Positions 55,541 through 63,775 of a DNA stretch of 64,000 nt are shown here, in pieces. The stretch is from an uncultured Flavobacteriales bacterium. GTDB lineage: Bacteria; Bacteroidota; Bacteroidia; Flavobacteriales_D; Sanyastnellaceae. Both the position numbers and the translations under genes were made by a program. The notes below the pieces were generated by a model. It had not been told where the DNA came from and made no database searches. It worked only from the letters and a program-made list of their open reading frames with translations. The stretch covers positions 1 to 64,000 of the forward strand of contig CAJQIB010000005.1 of NCBI GenBank assembly GCA_905478325.1. The letters run 5' to 3'. The stretch's first letter is position 1. Each line of letters begins with the position of its first letter.

Positions 55541-56062
55541 ATGAATTTGAATTCTTTGACCCTGCAACAGGGTGCGGCAGCAGGAGGGCTGATAGTTCTT
55601 CTCCAGTTGATCGCCTATCTGATGGGAGTGGAAATGTTACTGGGTTCTTGGCTAGGCGCGGGACGCTTTATTTTGGTTGTTGTGGCGATGGTACTGGCGT
55701 GTATCGCAATTCGAAAAGAAGAAGGTTCGTTGACCTATGGACGTGCTGTCGGGCAAGCGTGGTTAGCCGGAGGGATCGCTTCACTGATTGGCGTTCTGTT
55801 CATGGTGATTATGGGGGTTTTTGATGGTCAATTGATCGATCATCTGCATGAAGCCACGTTGGTCAACATCGAAAAGGAAATGGGGTCTTTTGCATTTGCC
55901 ATGGATGACGGAGCGATGCAGGAAGTAGAGGACCAAACACGTTGGATGCTGGGCCCCACGGGACAGTTGCTTATGTGGGCAATAGGCATGTTGTTCTGGC
56001 TTCTTGTCGCGGCGATCGTGGGCGCTATTTTTAAGCGACCATCCCCACATTCGATTCAATAA
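55541..56062 (+). CDS. DUF4199 membrane protein
   Basis: 173 residues with four predicted TM helices: AAAGGLIVLLQLIAYLMGV, FILVVVAMVLACIAI, AGGIASLIGVLFMVIMGVF and LLMWAIGMLFWLLVAAIVGA. The pattern IRKEEGSLTYGRAVGQAW between helices 2 and 3 is the DUF4199 hallmark. Function unknown. In Bacteroidota this family is very often next to a GT2 gene of the dolichol-phosphate-mannose-synthase type, as here (30 bases apart), so a role in lipid-linked sugar transfer at the inner membrane is plausible. Confidence 0.8.
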   Translation: MNLNSLTLQQGAAAGGLIVLLQLIAYLMGVEMLLGSWLGAGRFILVVVAMVLACIAIRKEEGSLTYGRAVGQAWLAGGIASLIGVLFMVIMGVFDGQLIDHLHEATLVNIEKEMGSFAFAMDDGAMQEVEDQTRWMLGPTGQLLMWAIGMLFWLLVAAIVGAIFKRPSPHSIQ

Positions 56063-56092
56063 ATCTTCAGCTCTCAAAAAAAGATTGAATCA

Positions 56093-57079
56093 ATGACTAC
56101 GTTACAAGAATCGATAGACCTGAGTTTGGTCGTCCCGTTGTTCAATGAGTCTGAGAGTCTTGTTGAACTCAAAGTATGGATCGATCGGGTCTTAGCAGAG
56201 CGTGCCTATGAAGTCATTTTTGTGGATGATGGGAGCAAGGACAATTCCTGGGAAATCATCGAGCAATTGCATGCCGCCGACCCTGAGCGTGTCGTGGGCA
56301 TTCGCTTTTCCCGGAACTATGGAAAGAGTGCCGGTCTACAGAAAGGATTCGAGGCAGCTCGAGGTCGTATTGTCGTAACGCTCGATGCGGACTTACAGGA
56401 TTCCCCTGAAGAAATTCCGGGCATGGAACGATTGATTTTGGAGGAAGGTTATGACCTGGTGAGTGGGTGGAAGAAGAAACGCCATGACCCGCTGTCCAAG
56501 ACCATTCCAACCCGACTTTACAATGCGGCTACACGCTGGGTCAGTGGCATTTCCCTGCATGATTTTAATTGCGGATTGAAGGCCTATCGATTGGAAGTCG
56601 TAAAGGCCATTGAAGTCCAAGGCGAAATGCATCGTTACATCCCGATCCTGGCCAAAGATGCTGGTTTCAATCGCATTGGAGAGCAAGTAGTTCAGCATCA
56701 AAGCCGAAAATATGGGACGACCAAATTTGGCATGGAGCGGTTTATGAATGGCTTTTTGGATTTGATGACCATTGGATTCATGTCGCGTTTTTCGAGAAAG
56801 CCCATGCACTTTTTTGGGGCTTTGGGCGTGCTGCTGTTCTCCTTGAGTCTGATCGGATTTGGTCTCATCGGCGGGAACAAACTGTGGGCCATGTACCAAG
56901 GACTGCATGCACGGAACATTACAGAGCTCTCTGAGTTTTATCTGGCATTGATTGGCATGGTCATGGGGTTGCAGTTCTTCCTCACCGGCTTCTTGGCCGA
57001 AATGACATCCCGCACAGACGCTTCCCGAAGAGAGTATCAAGTCCATACAAAAATAGGCCGGACCAACCCTGAAAGTTGA
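56093..57079 (+). CDS. GT2 polyprenyl-phosphate glycosyltransferase (DPM1/GtrB-like)
   Basis: 328 residues: GT-A domain with LSLVVPLFNESESLVEL, EVIFVDDGSKDNSWEII, VGIRFSRNYGKSAGLQKGFE and the metal-binding VTLDADLQDSPEEIPGM. The end has two TM helices (FFGALGVLLFSLSLIGFG and LALIGMVMGLQFFLTGFLA). Enzymes of this type move a sugar from a nucleotide donor to undecaprenyl phosphate on the cytoplasmic face. The specific sugar cannot be read. Its 3' end contains part of the terminator hairpin of the convergent T9SS gene, and its stop codon lies in the hairpin. Confidence 0.87.
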   Translation: MTTLQESIDLSLVVPLFNESESLVELKVWIDRVLAERAYEVIFVDDGSKDNSWEIIEQLHAADPERVVGIRFSRNYGKSAGLQKGFEAARGRIVVTLDADLQDSPEEIPGMERLILEEGYDLVSGWKKKRHDPLSKTIPTRLYNAATRWVSGISLHDFNCGLKAYRLEVVKAIEVQGEMHRYIPILAKDAGFNRIGEQVVQHQSRKYGTTKFGMERFMNGFLDLMTIGFMSRFSRKPMHFFGALGVLLFSLSLIGFGLIGGNKLWAMYQGLHARNITELSEFYLALIGMVMGLQFFLTGFLAEMTSRTDASRREYQVHTKIGRTNPES

Positions 57080-57088
57080 CCCGGCCTA
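57049..57088 (-). terminator. Terminator of the T9SS cargo gene, inside the opposing GT2 gene end
   Basis: Stem TAGGCCGG (57054-57061) with CCGGCCTA (57081-57088), then an inner CAAC/GTTG helix (57064-57067 with 57075-57078). On the minus strand it is followed by TTTTTG. It lies 20 bases past the T9SS gene stop and covers the last codons of the GT2 gene. Confidence 0.82.
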
Positions 57089-57108
57089 CCAAGAGATTTC
57101 ACTATCGG

Positions 57109-60100
57109 TTAGTGCACTAAGAATCTTCCAGCTGCTTGCTGTTTGCCCTGGGTTCCCACGATTTGGTATAGACCGCTTGCCCATCCACTGACATTGAAAG
57201 CCCATCCAGAGGCGTCATCAAAGGGAATGAACGTTCGGCTAAACACGGCCTTTCCCGTGATGTCAAATAAATCAATACTGATTGGCAAATGAGCGTCAAA
57301 ACCGGAACCGTTGATGTTCACGATTTCTTCGGTTGGATTCGGGTATGGAGCAAAGCTGATAGGGTCGGGGAAGCTAAAGGGTGAGCCGCCCGTTCCGGGG
57401 TCACCACCTTCTCCTTCGCAATCGGTTCCAAGTCCGAAAACCATGCTGGAGGTCCATCCTGAATTCATCGAGGCCGTTTCCATCAATTCCCCATTCATCC
57501 AAACCTCGAGCCAGCCTCCATCCCAGCCATTTACATCACTGGCAAACAAGGTGATGTCATAGCAACCGTTGGTAAGGCAAGCTGTTTGTGTTTGACTTGA
57601 ATTAGCAGCGAAAGAACTTCCTCCTACAGCAGGGATGGAGTCTTCCGAGTTGCTCAGGTACCAGCCCATGCCTAGCCCGGTAGATGGCGTCACGGTAACA
57701 AACGTTACTTCATTGGTTGGGCAAAAAGTGAATTCACACGACCCGTCATCCTCAGAAGCCGCTGGATTGTAGTTGATTGCGCCAGAATCCATGCACCCTA
57801 CGATGGCATCGGGCTGGTCATTGCAATCAGCGTCGATGCCGATGGTGAACGTTTGAAGACCCCCTGTTTCAATGGTGAAAGTCTCCGTGTTATTCTGCCA
57901 AAGTACTGTTAGAGTATTTCCGTTCCAGCCATCTCCAAACGAATCCTCAAGAACCAAATCATAGCAGCCAGCCGCTAAGCAGCCCGTCGAAAGGGAATCT
58001 CCAAGGGATTCCAAGCCAGAACCGGGGAGCCAAGATTGACCGTTTTCATCCATGAAATACCAACTGACCTCCTCAACCCAAATGACTTCATTGAGTAACA
58101 CGGATACCGTGATCAGACCGTCGCAATCGACTTCTTCAAAACAACTGCCGTCATCAACGGTCGCATTGGGGTCATAATTGGCTGCGTTTTCATCCGTGCA
58201 ACCAAGGAGGTCACCGCAATTGCCATCCAATGAAAATTGAACGAGTTCCGTTGATGCGGTGTCCTCGAGGGTGTCATAGACCAACTGCATGCCCAAGCTG
58301 TTAACATAGAAATATCCATTTCCCCAGCCTGTGTTGTTGCCGATGTTACTCATGGTGGCCGTGTAGCATGCAGAAGGGTCAAGGCACAAGTCGATGTAAA
58401 CTATGGCAAAATCGCTATAGCCTTGTTGATCATAAACGACGTTTCCAGCATCATCAGTAATGGTCAATGCGACATCCGATCCGTTGCTGAATGTGCAGAC
58501 ATATAGGGAGGCTTCGATACCATCATCACAGACAAAGGGATAGTAGCACGATCCGTTGTCGGAAGTCGCTATTGGGTTGTAGTTCTGGGCTTCTGGATCG
58601 GTACAGCCCGGGATGGTCACTTCACATCCTTCGGTGTTTATGGCCAGGGGATACGTCGCTGTGTAATCGTTGACTTCGACTGCAAAAGTCTCGCTGTTGT
58701 CCCCCCAATTGGCGAGGATGCTTCCCGCTTCGCCGGTCCAGTTGTTGCTGTAAACGGTAAAATTGTAACACCCGTCTTCGATGCAGCCTAGATAGACCCA
58801 CTGATTTGCGTCATTCAGATATTGCGCCGTTGCATACCAAGGAGTTCCGTTGTCTAAAACGATACTGAAAGAAGCGCTAGGGTAAGGATCACTGCCAATT
58901 CCTTGTCCAAAAAGAGAATCGTTGTATAACGGTTCAATAATCAATTCTAGAATTTCGCTGTTCGCGCAAACGGGTTGGTAATAACATCCCGAGTCAATGG
59001 TGGCTTCCGGGTTAAAGTTCAACGCATCTTCATCCATGCAGCCGTATACGGGTTGATCAGAACAATCACCTTCCCAATAAAAATAAGCCCCGCTGCAGGC
59101 CAATTCACACATGTTATTGAAGGTGATCATTTCTCCTGTGTAGTAATCGTAACCGCAAACCGGTTCATACACATCGTCACAAACACATGGCGCCATGCAA
59201 CTGCCGTCATCCACGGTAGCAAGCGGATTGTAGTTCATGGCGTCTTCATCGGTGCAGCCGAACACATCACCACAAGTACCGTCTACACTGAAGTCAAAGC
59301 TCCATTCGTTTGTGTTATCGGGCAAAGTGGCATAAACGATTTGAGCTCCTCCACTGTTGATGTAGAAATACCCTCCATACCAGCTGTTGTCACCAGCAAC
59401 ATTGGTCAATGTGGCGGTATAACACCCGTCGTCGAGACATACATCCTGGTAAACGATGGCGAAATTATTGAAGTCATTTCCTTCGTAAAGAATGGTTCCG
59501 TCAGCATTCGCAATGGTTAAGGCCACATTCTGACCTTCACTAAAGGTGCAGAGGTATAGCAGGCCTGCGGCTACCGAGTCCTCACAAGCATACGTGCAAC
59601 TGCCATCATCTTCTGTTGCTGCAGCATTGTAATTGCTGGCCAATGGATCCGTGCAACCTGCAGCTTCAAATTCACTGCAGTCACCGTCACTTAGAATGAT
59701 GGCTCCGACACAGTTGGCGAGGCAAAGGTTATCAAACACCATGAACGCTCCCGTCGAAAGGTCAAGCGCGCAAACCGGGATGTCCAGCTCGTTATCACAA
59801 TCGCAATCAAATACATAGCTGCATGTTCCATCATCTATCGTAGCAAGGGGGTTGTAGTTGCTCGCAAAGGGATCTGTGCATCCTACGACGGATCCGTCAA
59901 TGGGCTCTCCACAATCATTCCACCATGGCAAGACCACGCTGCTTGTATTTCCTGATTCTAGCGTGAATTCGCCAATCATTAATCCAAGTTCAGGCAGATT
60001 GAAGCTGATCGATGCTCCATTCCATCCGTCCCCAAACGAGTCATACATATTCAATACGTAGCATGTCGAATCCAAGCAGATGCTCGCTAGATATGTCTCG

Positions 60101-60282
60101 TCATTCTCATAATCACTTCCTTCGATGAGGATGTTTCCATCAAAGTCCGATACATCCCAAGAGATTTCAGCCCCCCAATTGGAAGTGGTTACTTGGATTT
60201 CGGTAGAAAAGAGACAATCATCCTGGCCTACCGCAGGGAGTTGCCAAAGGAGTATTGCAAAAATGAACAGTATCGAGCGCAT
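57109..60282 (-). CDS. Large cysteine-rich T9SS-secreted protein with Kazal-like and GCTDxxAxNYNP repeats
   Basis: 1057 residues from the ATG at 60282, which gives a signal peptide (SILFIFAILLWQLPAVG). Seven copies of a motif close to GCTDPxAxNYNPxATxDDGSC occur between about residues 134 and 850, spaced by beta-rich blocks with the motif DSFGDGWNG. Two cysteine blocks (DCDCDNELDIPVCALD and CVCDDVYEPVCGYDYYTGE) resemble Kazal inhibitor domains. The C-terminus is a T9SS type A sorting domain: FAPYPNPTEEIVNI, IDLFDITGKAVF, ASGLYQIVGTQG and GRFLVH. It is expected to be exported and attached to the cell surface. Binding partner unknown. Confidence 0.87.
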   Translation of the reverse strand: MRSILFIFAILLWQLPAVGQDDCLFSTEIQVTTSNWGAEISWDVSDFDGNILIEGSDYENDETYLASICLDSTCYVLNMYDSFGDGWNGASISFNLPELGLMIGEFTLESGNTSSVVLPWWNDCGEPIDGSVVGCTDPFASNYNPLATIDDGTCSYVFDCDCDNELDIPVCALDLSTGAFMVFDNLCLANCVGAIILSDGDCSEFEAAGCTDPLASNYNAAATEDDGSCTYACEDSVAAGLLYLCTFSEGQNVALTIANADGTILYEGNDFNNFAIVYQDVCLDDGCYTATLTNVAGDNSWYGGYFYINSGGAQIVYATLPDNTNEWSFDFSVDGTCGDVFGCTDEDAMNYNPLATVDDGSCMAPCVCDDVYEPVCGYDYYTGEMITFNNMCELACSGAYFYWEGDCSDQPVYGCMDEDALNFNPEATIDSGCYYQPVCANSEILELIIEPLYNDSLFGQGIGSDPYPSASFSIVLDNGTPWYATAQYLNDANQWVYLGCIEDGCYNFTVYSNNWTGEAGSILANWGDNSETFAVEVNDYTATYPLAINTEGCEVTIPGCTDPEAQNYNPIATSDNGSCYYPFVCDDGIEASLYVCTFSNGSDVALTITDDAGNVVYDQQGYSDFAIVYIDLCLDPSACYTATMSNIGNNTGWGNGYFYVNSLGMQLVYDTLEDTASTELVQFSLDGNCGDLLGCTDENAANYDPNATVDDGSCFEEVDCDGLITVSVLLNEVIWVEEVSWYFMDENGQSWLPGSGLESLGDSLSTGCLAAGCYDLVLEDSFGDGWNGNTLTVLWQNNTETFTIETGGLQTFTIGIDADCNDQPDAIVGCMDSGAINYNPAASEDDGSCEFTFCPTNEVTFVTVTPSTGLGMGWYLSNSEDSIPAVGGSSFAANSSQTQTACLTNGCYDITLFASDVNGWDGGWLEVWMNGELMETASMNSGWTSSMVFGLGTDCEGEGGDPGTGGSPFSFPDPISFAPYPNPTEEIVNINGSGFDAHLPISIDLFDITGKAVFSRTFIPFDDASGWAFNVSGWASGLYQIVGTQGKQQAAGRFLVH

Positions 60283-60305
60283 GGTATCTATTTGAGTAGT
60301 AACTC

Positions 60306-60313
60306 CAAATATA
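60306..60313 (-). promoter_or_regulatory. -7 promoter element (TATATTTG) of the T9SS cargo gene
   Basis: Exact TAnnTTTG match 23 nt before the ATG, with a TTG 17 nt upstream that can serve as the -33 element. Confidence 0.6.
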
Positions 60314-60354
60314 TTGAAAAGGTTGATGACCAATATGTTAAAATACAAACGACC

Positions 60355-60379
60355 GCTTCAGCTGAGGATTAGCTGAAGC
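60355..60379 (-). terminator. Possible terminator hairpin downstream of mnmA
   Basis: Perfect 9-base stem GCTTCAGCT (60355-60363) with AGCTGAAGC (60371-60379) and a 7-base loop, 6 bases after the mnmA stop. The following tract on the minus strand (GGTCGTTTGTATTTT) is only moderately U-rich, so termination may be partial. Confidence 0.6.
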
Positions 60380-60385
60380 AAACCG

Positions 60386-61567
60386 TTAATCGGAAATCAC
60401 GCCAGAACCGATGCACTCGTCGCCATCGTACCATGCTGCGAATTGTCCTGCGGCGATACCTGCCTGAGAAAGTTCAAATTCGATGTAGTAGCCTTCTTCG
60501 GACCGTATGATGGTTCCCTGCTGCAAGGGTTGTCGGTACCGAAACCGGAAAGACCAGCTGGACTGTCGACTTCCGACTTCCATAGCGAGATCTTCCCGTA
60601 TCCAATGCACCTCATCTTCCTGCATGAAGAGGGCCTTGCGGTTCAGACCAGGGTGCTCGGCGCTTTGACCGACGTACAAATGGTTGGTGACAACGTCCTT
60701 AGCAAGCACAAATAAAGGGTCTGCTTTGCCGCCGACTTGAAGCCCTTTTCGCTGACCAACGGTAAAGAAATGAGCGCCTTGGTGGCGTCCGACCACTTGG
60801 CCTTGATCGGGACTGAACGCATACGCGTGCGCATCCATTTTTGGGGAATCAGCGCTTAGCACTTGCCGCTCAGCAAACATGGGGTGACTCTCCTCGATTT
60901 CAATGATATCGCCAGGCTTGACCTCTAGTTGCTGCTGTAAAAACTCAGGAAGGCGGACCTTTCCAATGAAACAAAGGCCCTGACTGTCCTTTTTCTGCGC
61001 GGTTGGCAATCCAATTTCTTCAGCGAGTGCCCGAACATCGGGCTTGAGCATGTGACCAATGGGGAACAAGGCTTGCTCAAGTTGGGCTTGATTCAACTGG
61101 CATAAAAAATAACTCTGATCCTTGTTCGGGTCTGCGCCCGCAATCAATCGATGGGTTTCGCCTTTCGGAGTATTGACCGTGTCCTTTTGGCAATAATGTC
61201 CGGTAGCCACAGCCTCTGCACCGATGCTTTTGGCTGCATCGAGGAACAAGTCAAATTTAATTTCCCGGTTGCATAAGATGTCTGGATTTGGAGTCCGTCC
61301 GGCTGCGTACTCATCAAACATGTAATTGACAATGCGCTCGCGATACGCGTCGCTGAGGTCGAGCACTTGAAACGGGATTCCCAGGTGCTCCGCTACGAGG
61401 ACTGCATCGTTGGCATCATCGATCCAAGGACAAGCGTTGTCTATGATCACCGATTCATCGTGCCAATTGCGCATGAAAAGTCCAATGACCTCATGTCCTT
61501 GCTTTTGCAACAAGTAGGCTGCCACGCTAGAATCAACACCACCAGATAGTCCGACCACTACTCGCAT
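60386..61567 (-). CDS. mnmA: tRNA-specific 2-thiouridylase MnmA
   Basis: 393 residues; adds the 2-thio group to U34 of Lys, Glu and Gln tRNAs. Seen: the PP-loop VVVGLSGGVDSSVAAYLL at the N-terminus, the catalytic cysteine in PNPDILCNREIKFD, the second cysteine in KKDSQGLCFIGKVRLPEFL, and the FTVGQRKGLQVGG segment of the central domain. It ends with a beta-barrel domain. Single gene with its own promoter; the start at 61567 is the only good one. Confidence 0.95.
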   Translation of the reverse strand: MRVVVGLSGGVDSSVAAYLLQKQGHEVIGLFMRNWHDESVIIDNACPWIDDANDAVLVAEHLGIPFQVLDLSDAYRERIVNYMFDEYAAGRTPNPDILCNREIKFDLFLDAAKSIGAEAVATGHYCQKDTVNTPKGETHRLIAGADPNKDQSYFLCQLNQAQLEQALFPIGHMLKPDVRALAEEIGLPTAQKKDSQGLCFIGKVRLPEFLQQQLEVKPGDIIEIEESHPMFAERQVLSADSPKMDAHAYAFSPDQGQVVGRHQGAHFFTVGQRKGLQVGGKADPLFVLAKDVVTNHLYVGQSAEHPGLNRKALFMQEDEVHWIREDLAMEVGSRQSSWSFRFRYRQPLQQGTIIRSEEGYYIEFELSQAGIAAGQFAAWYDGDECIGSGVISD

Positions 61568-61571
61568 GGAA

Positions 61572-61579
61572 CAAAGTTA
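61572..61579 (-). promoter_or_regulatory. -7 promoter element (TAACTTTG) of mnmA
   Basis: Exact TAnnTTTG match ending 4 nt before the mnmA ATG, predicting a leaderless mRNA. A TTTG lies 15 nt upstream. Confidence 0.6.
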
Positions 61580-61642
61580 GTTCGCGTGCAATTGCAAACA
61601 GCAATCAAAATCATCCACTCGATAAAGGGCGTAGATTGAATA

Positions 61643-61672
61643 TTTGCAATTCAATGGTTTGGTTATAAATTG
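61643..61672 (+). promoter_or_regulatory. Promoter of the ECF sigma gene (TTTG-N19-TAAATTG)
   Basis: TTTG at 61643-61646 and TAAATTG at 61666-61672 are 19 nt apart, the best -33/-7 pair noticed in the window. The ATG at 61727 follows 54 nt after the -7 box. Confidence 0.5.
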
Positions 61673-61726
61673 ACGTCGCACAGGCAACCCTCGTTTGTGC
61701 TTCACGTTATAACTACGGCGAAAGCC

Positions 61727-62290
61727 ATGTCTGAGACAGAACTCCGAAATCACATTGAAGGATGCAAGCGGCAAAATCGCTCTTCCCAAAAATGGTTGTT
61801 TGACCGGTACTACCGGTTGATGTTCGGGATATGTCTCCGTTACGCATCGGACCAAGATGCTGCTCAGGACATTGTGCAAGAGGGGTATCTCAAGGTGTTT
61901 AACAACATTGAAGGGTACACTTCGAAAGGTTCTTTTGAAGGTTGGATGCGGCGCATTATGGTGAATACAGCCATTGATGCGATCCGTCGAAATAAAGCTT
62001 CCGGATGGATTCTGGCAGATGAAAACGCGATGGATTTATTGGCCAATGAAGTTGTCATTGAAGAAGATGACACGGAGTTGGACTTTACGGTGCATGATGT
62101 TTTGGAGGCAATGGAACACTTGTCTCCAGTGTACCGAACCGTATTTAATTTGGCTGTTTTTGAAAATATGGGCCACCAAGAAATTGCCAGTCAACTGGAG
62201 ATTTCTGTAGGTAGCTCGAAGTCAAATTTGGCTAAAGCGCGTAGAAATATGCGGAGTATCTTAATGAAGAGTCGAGTTTCTAATGGATAG
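61727..62290 (+). CDS. ECF-type RNA polymerase sigma factor
   Basis: 187 residues from the ATG at 61727; an earlier frame from 61670 includes the promoter and is rejected. Region 2: LFDRYYRLMFGICLRYASDQ, DAAQDIVQEGYLKVFNNIE and GSFEGWMRRIMVNTAIDAIR. Region 4 near the end: HLSPVYRTVFNLAVFENMGH and QEIASQLEISVGSSKSNLAK, a helix-turn-helix for the -35 element. Length and the absence of region 3 place it in the ECF group. Its usual regulator would be a membrane protein in the same operon; the PKD protein 8 bases downstream has a suitable layout. Target genes unknown. Confidence 0.9.
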   Translation: MSETELRNHIEGCKRQNRSSQKWLFDRYYRLMFGICLRYASDQDAAQDIVQEGYLKVFNNIEGYTSKGSFEGWMRRIMVNTAIDAIRRNKASGWILADENAMDLLANEVVIEEDDTELDFTVHDVLEAMEHLSPVYRTVFNLAVFENMGHQEIASQLEISVGSSKSNLAKARRNMRSILMKSRVSNG

Positions 62291-62298
62291 AATGACGA

Positions 62299-63648
62299 AT
62301 GATAAAGAGTAGAATTGAAGATAGAATGACTGAGGCCTTTGAAGGCTTTGAACCTGAGGTTCAAGGCCAATGGAGTGACCTGGAACAACAGTTAGATGCT
62401 CAAGGCACTGTTCAAGATGTGGACATGGTCAAACGCGTTCGCTCTGCTGAACGATTTGCTATCGGCGCAACGGCTGTTGCCGCTGGTTTGACTTTGTGGA
62501 TGGCCTATCCGCTCATTTCGGAATCCACCGTGGATACAGGAGGGCAGGTTACGACCGTGGTCATCAATGAGGTTGAAGACGACGGATTGCCGACGGAACA
62601 CATTACGCGCTTTAACAATGATTTGGGGTGGGAGTCAGGCATGAAGATGGACCCTGAAGCTCCTGTGTCAGGAAGCCACGCACGGTTGATCTTTCCAGAT
62701 ATTTCGGCGCGAACCTCTAATTCTGTGAAGATGTCTGGTGTTGAGTTGGACGCCACGGAAGATGTGGTTGAAGTAACGCGAGTTCATCTCGTGGCAGAAG
62801 AAGATTTGAATGTCATTGAACCCACTGGTGCTTCACCTGTAACGACCTTGGTCGTCGAGGAACTGAATGAAGAAGTGAATTCCGTGACACTCGTGAGTTC
62901 TGTAAAGGAAGCATGCGAAGGGACTGAAGTGGATTTTGCGTTGGAAGAGTTTATGGATAGCGGATCTATTCTTTGGAATTTTGGTGACGGTGCGTTCTCG
63001 CAAGAACGAACTCCCTCCCATGTTTTTGATCGTCCTGGTTCGTATGACATTACGGTCTCTGTGCGATCGCATGACAATGGCTTTATTCGAACTAAATCGA
63101 TTGAAGATATGATTGTAGTGCGGCCGAAACCGGAGGCTTCGATGGATTGGGAATTTGGTTTGAACAAGGGCAATGGGGTGGAAGTTCAGTTGGTAGATGC
63201 CACTGAAAGAGCCAGTAGTTCCACTTGGGTGATGACAGATCAGGGGTTGAACGGCTCACGCATCACCATCCGTGAACCGGGAGCATATCCAGTCAATTTA
63301 GTCGTAAGCAATGCCTACGGATGCCAAGATGTCGCCATGGGGAGCATTGAAATTGGTGACCGCCATGATGCAGGAGCTCCGTCGATTTTTTCTCCAAATG
63401 GAGATGGGAGGTATGATACGTTTTTACCTGAAGCTGCAAATGATGTTTTTGCTCCTTGGCTGTTCACAGTATTCAATAGTGCCGGCGAATTGGTTTTCGA
63501 AACGAATGCGGTTGATAAGCCTTGGAAGGGTGAATTAATTGGAGGCGGAAAGGCTCGCTTAGGAGCACGCTATTTTTGGAATCTAGAGCAGACGAACCGC
63601 AACGGTTCCAAGCGCATGTACTCCGATGTTGTTCGGATCGATGGTTGA
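62299..63648 (+). CDS. Single-pass membrane protein with PKD and gliding-motility C-terminal domains; candidate anti-sigma factor
   Basis: 449 residues starting 8 bases after the sigma gene. Residues 1-50 are soluble and acidic, with FEGFEPEVQGQWSDLEQQL, the pattern often seen at the cytoplasmic N-terminus of membrane proteins behind ECF sigma genes in this phylum. TM at 53-73 (FAIGATAVAAGLTLWMAYPL). The external part has a PKD domain at about 200-278 (LWNFGDGAFSQERTPSHVF), a second PKD-like domain at about 280-352, and a gliding-motility/T9SS type B-like domain from 359 (PSIFSPNGDGRYDTFLPEA). There is no cleavable signal peptide. The anti-sigma role is inferred from position and topology. 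Confidence 0.72.
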   Translation: MIKSRIEDRMTEAFEGFEPEVQGQWSDLEQQLDAQGTVQDVDMVKRVRSAERFAIGATAVAAGLTLWMAYPLISESTVDTGGQVTTVVINEVEDDGLPTEHITRFNNDLGWESGMKMDPEAPVSGSHARLIFPDISARTSNSVKMSGVELDATEDVVEVTRVHLVAEEDLNVIEPTGASPVTTLVVEELNEEVNSVTLVSSVKEACEGTEVDFALEEFMDSGSILWNFGDGAFSQERTPSHVFDRPGSYDITVSVRSHDNGFIRTKSIEDMIVVRPKPEASMDWEFGLNKGNGVEVQLVDATERASSSTWVMTDQGLNGSRITIREPGAYPVNLVVSNAYGCQDVAMGSIEIGDRHDAGAPSIFSPNGDGRYDTFLPEAANDVFAPWLFTVFNSAGELVFETNAVDKPWKGELIGGGKARLGARYFWNLEQTNRNGSKRMYSDVVRIDG

Positions 63649-63741
63649 ATTTCCTCTTTAAATTTGGTCATTGTTGCTTTATGCGGAACTCTTGGTTAAT
63701 AGTCTGCAAGTTGTGCAACCAATATGTGGGTGTTTAGGTTA

Positions 63742-63749
63742 TACTTTTG
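63742..63749 (+). promoter_or_regulatory. -7 promoter element (TACTTTTG) of the last gene
   Basis: Exact TAnnTTTG match 26 nt before the ATG at 63776, in the 127-base gap after the PKD gene. No -33 element at the expected distance. Confidence 0.5.
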
Positions 63750-63775
63750 GTATGCTTGAACATTAAAATTACCTC

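Noticed and set aside
56045-56092. Imperfect inverted repeat (ATTCAAT... and ...ATTGAAT) between DUF4199 and GT2
   Set aside because: Short, AT-rich and interrupted, with no U-run. The two genes are otherwise cotranscribed, so a terminator or operator is not supported.
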